From: an uncultured Marvinbryantia sp.
GTDB lineage: Bacteria; Bacillota; Clostridia; Lachnospirales; Lachnospiraceae
Length of the DNA: 18,259 nt
Assembly: GCA_947624335.1 (NCBI GenBank)
Contig: CANQJX010000010.1
Location: 1-18,259 of the forward strand
Reading direction: 5' to 3'
Of this stretch, positions 15,713 to 18,259 are shown piece by piece. The notes beneath the pieces are model-generated. The model was given only the letters and a program-made list of their open reading frames with translations. It did no database searches and was not told where the DNA came from. The translations under genes and the position numbers were made by a program. How positions within the stretch are numbered: the first letter of the stretch is position 1; each line of letters begins with the position of its first letter.

Positions 15713-17230
15713 CTATATCGTTTTTTTCTGCCGGATAACCGGCATAATATGAAATACTTCTTCAAAATACTCCGCTTTCGGCGGGAACAGTCCCTTCTCC
15801 AGCGTAATATCCTCCTGCGTATCGACATGGATCAGAAGTTCTTTCTCTTTTAACTCCAGACGCACCTGATCAAATTTCTGCTTGTGGCTGCGGTCCAGCG
15901 CATTGGCCACGCGCAGGATCGCGGTCAGTTTTAAGATCAGCAGATATTCTTTTTCCGTAAGTCCCGGCTGCCCCATGATCTCCCCGTAGGAAATCTCAAA
16001 CGTGTTGTATTTTACAACGTTTGCAATCAGCCGGCGCTCCCGGTTGGACAGGCCGATGATCTCGGTAGCCATAATAATGCTGTAAGAACACTCCGCCCCG
16101 TCGGACAGATTGATGTATTTGCCGCAGCCGTGCAGGATCACGGCAATCTGCAAAAGCAGGCGCGATCTGGCGTCCAGGCCCGACACCTTCCGGATCTTGT
16201 CAAAAATCAGAAGCGCCAGATTCTCCAGATTTCTGGCATGATTTTTGTTGCATTGATAACGCTTGGCGATCACGCGCGCCGCCGCCAGAATATCATCCTC
16301 AAAATTATGCTCCGCGCGGATAAACTTATTTTTCTGCGCATAGTCGTAAGCGATCCCGTCGCTTAAGCTAAGGCCGGGCATCCAGATATTGGCGGCGCCC
16401 GTCTCCTCGATCAGACGTTTATAGATTGTAACGGACGGGAGGATTAAAGAGGCGCTCTCCGAGGGAATCCCATATTCTCTTGCAATTTCCTCCGGCTGCT
16501 TCTCAATGATCCCGTCGTACATCTGACGGAATTCCTCCACCGTAACCATCGGCTTTTTCAAAAGTTCCAGGATATAATCGCCCGCCACAATCAGGTTTTT
16601 GATCGTGCGGTCTTTTAAATACATCTTTTTAAAGCTGGCGAGGTCGTTATTGATCAGTTCCTCCGCCATTTCCTCTCTGTGCAGGGTATTGCGCACCAGA
16701 TCCGCCATTTTTTCGCGGATGCGCAGGTTTCCGATGCGGATATTCTGCGTAGTCACCAGTTTGTCCTTATCAAAAAGGCTCACCTGAATGCTTCCGCTCC
16801 CCACATCGACAATCGCCGTGCCGTTTTGAATGATCCTGTAAAAATTCTTTTCCCCGAAGGCGATTGATTTATAATCCAGAAAACGCTGTTCCGAATTGTC
16901 CAGAATTTCCAGATTGATCCCGGTAACGCGCTTCACCTGCTCTAAAATCAGCAGATGGTTTCTCGCCTCGCGCACGGAACTCGTCGCGCAGGCGCGGTAA
17001 GAGCTGACTTTGTAGCCGTTCATAATCCGTACAAAGTCATTCAGGATCGCGCAAAGCTCCTCTATTTTTTTTACGCTGATTTTTCCCGTATTATAGGTAT
17101 CTTTTCCAAGTTCCATGCGATAGCAGACGCTGTCGATCTGTTTCATAACGCGGCGCGAGGAAAATTCAAAAATTTTCATGCACACCTCATAAGAGCCGAC
17201 ATCAATTGCCGCAAACATTTTTACCGCCAT
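15713..17230 (-). CDS. Ppx/GppA-family phosphatase-like protein with HD-like C-terminal domain
   Basis: This 505-residue protein belongs to the actin-fold (ASKHA) family that removes phosphate from polyphosphate or pppGpp. The N-terminal half shows FAAIDVGSYEVCMKIFE (phosphate loop 1), YRACATSSVREARN (78-91), EILDNSEQRFLDY (108-120), VDVGSGSIQVSLFD (141-154, phosphate loop 2) and LSLSDGIAYD (287-296). The C-terminal half has an HD-like helical domain with HARNLENLA (331-339) and LHGCGKYINLSDG (366-378). Two motifs depart from the usual family form: GSGS in place of GGGS in loop 2, and Glu-Gln where Glu-Glu is common in the base-bearing segment. Its place before ppk1 (11-base gap) argues for a polyphosphate role, but hydrolysis is not assured. 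The ATG at 17230 follows AAGGA at 5 bases. Confidence 0.9.
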   Translation of the reverse strand: MAVKMFAAIDVGSYEVCMKIFEFSSRRVMKQIDSVCYRMELGKDTYNTGKISVKKIEELCAILNDFVRIMNGYKVSSYRACATSSVREARNHLLILEQVKRVTGINLEILDNSEQRFLDYKSIAFGEKNFYRIIQNGTAIVDVGSGSIQVSLFDKDKLVTTQNIRIGNLRIREKMADLVRNTLHREEMAEELINNDLASFKKMYLKDRTIKNLIVAGDYILELLKKPMVTVEEFRQMYDGIIEKQPEEIAREYGIPSESASLILPSVTIYKRLIEETGAANIWMPGLSLSDGIAYDYAQKNKFIRAEHNFEDDILAAARVIAKRYQCNKNHARNLENLALLIFDKIRKVSGLDARSRLLLQIAVILHGCGKYINLSDGAECSYSIIMATEIIGLSNRERRLIANVVKYNTFEISYGEIMGQPGLTEKEYLLILKLTAILRVANALDRSHKQKFDQVRLELKEKELLIHVDTQEDITLEKGLFPPKAEYFEEVFHIMPVIRQKKTI

Positions 17231-17254
17231 AGTATTCCTTGCCTTTCCCGATAC

Positions 17255-18259
17255 TTATTGTCCGCATCCCAGCAGATAATCAATAAACTGCTGCGCCGTT
17301 CTCCCCGACCGCCCGCCGTGGGAAAGCTCCCACTGGCCGGCCTGTGCCAGAAGTTCTTCTTCGGGAAGCGCAATGCCCTCCCGAAGCGCAAGCGTGCGTA
17401 CGATTTCCTGAAATTCTTTTTTGTCCGGCGAGCCAAAATAAATCTGCACGCCAAAACGGTTCGCCAGCGAAAGTTTCTCCTGCACCGTGTCCGAAGAATG
17501 CAGTTCGTCGCTGCGGTCCTGTTTATCGCTGAACCGCTCTTTCACCAGGTGGCGGCGGTTGCTTGTCGCGTAGATCAGAACATTATCCGGTTTTTTCTCC
17601 AGGCCGCCCTCGATCACCGCCTTAAGGTATTTATATTCCACTTCAAAATCTTCGAAGGAAAGATCGTCCATGTAAATAATAAATTTATAATTGCGGTTTT
17701 TGATCTGCGCTATCACATCGTTCAGATCCTGGAACTGATGCTTGTAAAGCTCAATCACGCGAAGTCCTCTGTCATAATATTCGTTTAAGATTCCTTTGAT
17801 GCTGGAAGATTTCCCGGTGCCCGCGTCCCCGTAAAGCAGGCAGTTGTTCGCGCGCTTCCCGTTTAAAAACGCCTCGGTATTTTCTACCAGTTTTTTCTTG
17901 GCAATCTCATATCCCACCAGATCGTCCAGACGCACATGCGCAATATTTTTAACCGGAACGATCTGAACGCCCTTTTTCCCGCGCTCCACGCGGAACGCTT
18001 TGTGAAGCCCCAGCTTCCCGACGCCGAATTCCCGGTAAAATTCTACCATATCGTCCATAAATTTCCGCGCGTCTTCCGCCTTCGCCAAAGAAACGGCAAG
18101 ACTGCAGATCCGGTCGCGGATCCTTTTGTTAAACGTCTTGCCCATGCTGTTTTCCTGATGATAGTCCAGAATATATCTCATCTGGCAAACGCCGAGTTTT
18201 TCTTCCATCTGTGAAAAATCATACGAAAACAGCCCGCGCAGAATCGCAAAATCATGCAG
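17255..18259 (-). CDS. DUF815-type AAA+ ATPase (5' end beyond window)
   Basis: The frame stays open from the TGA/TAA-type stop at 17255 to the right edge, so the true start lies outside. The ATG at 18208 is only an internal candidate without a clear ribosome site. Numbered from that Met, the motifs are DDLVGYEIAKKKL (95-107), Walker A LLYGDAGTGKSSS (124-136), Walker B FIIYMDDLSF, sensor-like YATSNRRHLVKERF, the EKLSLANRFGVQIYF arginine-finger region, and a C-terminal SHGGRSGRTAQQFIDYL lid. These are the hallmarks of DUF815 ATP-binding proteins, which are usually 400 or more residues and have no firmly known function. It is the first visible gene of the ppx-ppk operon (24-base gap). AAA+ membership is sure; a role in remodelling polyphosphate proteins is only a guess from position. 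Confidence 0.88.
   Translation of the reverse strand: MHDFAILRGLFSYDFSQMEEKLGVCQMRYILDYHQENSMGKTFNKRIRDRICSLAVSLAKAEDARKFMDDMVEFYREFGVGKLGLHKAFRVERGKKGVQIVPVKNIAHVRLDDLVGYEIAKKKLVENTEAFLNGKRANNCLLYGDAGTGKSSSIKGILNEYYDRGLRVIELYKHQFQDLNDVIAQIKNRNYKFIIYMDDLSFEDFEVEYKYLKAVIEGGLEKKPDNVLIYATSNRRHLVKERFSDKQDRSDELHSSDTVQEKLSLANRFGVQIYFGSPDKKEFQEIVRTLALREGIALPEEELLAQAGQWELSHGGRSGRTAQQFIDYLLGCGQ

Overview
The window looks like chromosomal DNA from a low-to-mid-GC Firmicute, most plausibly an anaerobic clostridium of the Lachnospiraceae. Supporting signs are strong AGGAGG-type ribosome sites, short intergenic gaps, a lipoprotein with long Glu/Thr repeats, a zinc-ribbon/TPR membrane protein, and a YfhO/GT2 pair beside ppk-ppx. 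The taxon is inferred from style and was not measured. No rRNA, tRNA, insertion sequence, phage gene or CRISPR array was seen. No gene-free stretch exceeds about 170 bases.

Layout. (1) 1-3056, minus strand: folC, then an undescribed 48-residue protein whose start overlaps the folC stop, then a zinc-ribbon/TPR/one-TM protein that runs off the left edge in tandem 39-bp repeats. (2) 3191-5995, minus strand: a complete polar amino-acid ABC importer in the order binding lipoprotein, permease, ATPase. It has a good promoter, a strong hairpin after the first gene and a terminator at the end. (3) 6082-7098, minus strand: a secreted Fn3-like plus M15 peptidase, divergent from (4) 7284-8744, plus strand: a Wzx-type flippase with its own promoter. 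(5) 8746-18259, minus strand: an apparent six-gene operon read from the right edge: DUF815-type ATPase (cut by the edge), Ppx/GppA-like protein, polyphosphate kinase ppk1, YfhO-family membrane protein, GT2 undecaprenyl-phosphate-type glycosyltransferase, ATP-grasp ligase. Gaps run from 27 bp down to overlaps.

How the genes may work together. The YfhO-GT2 pair matches the logic of Gram-positive three-component glycosylation. There a GT2 enzyme loads a sugar on a lipid carrier inside the cell, the carrier is flipped, and a multi-spanning GT-C-like protein places the sugar on a surface polymer outside. An ATP-grasp enzyme is the last operon gene and a flippase gene lies tail to tail with it. This suggests an envelope-modification module whose expression is tied to polyphosphate metabolism. 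That link is inferred from gene order only. The most interesting items are this polyP/glycosylation operon, the roughly 125-bp GT2/ATP-grasp overlap, the unannotated 48-residue protein, the Glu/Thr-repeat solute-binding protein and the hairpin after its gene.
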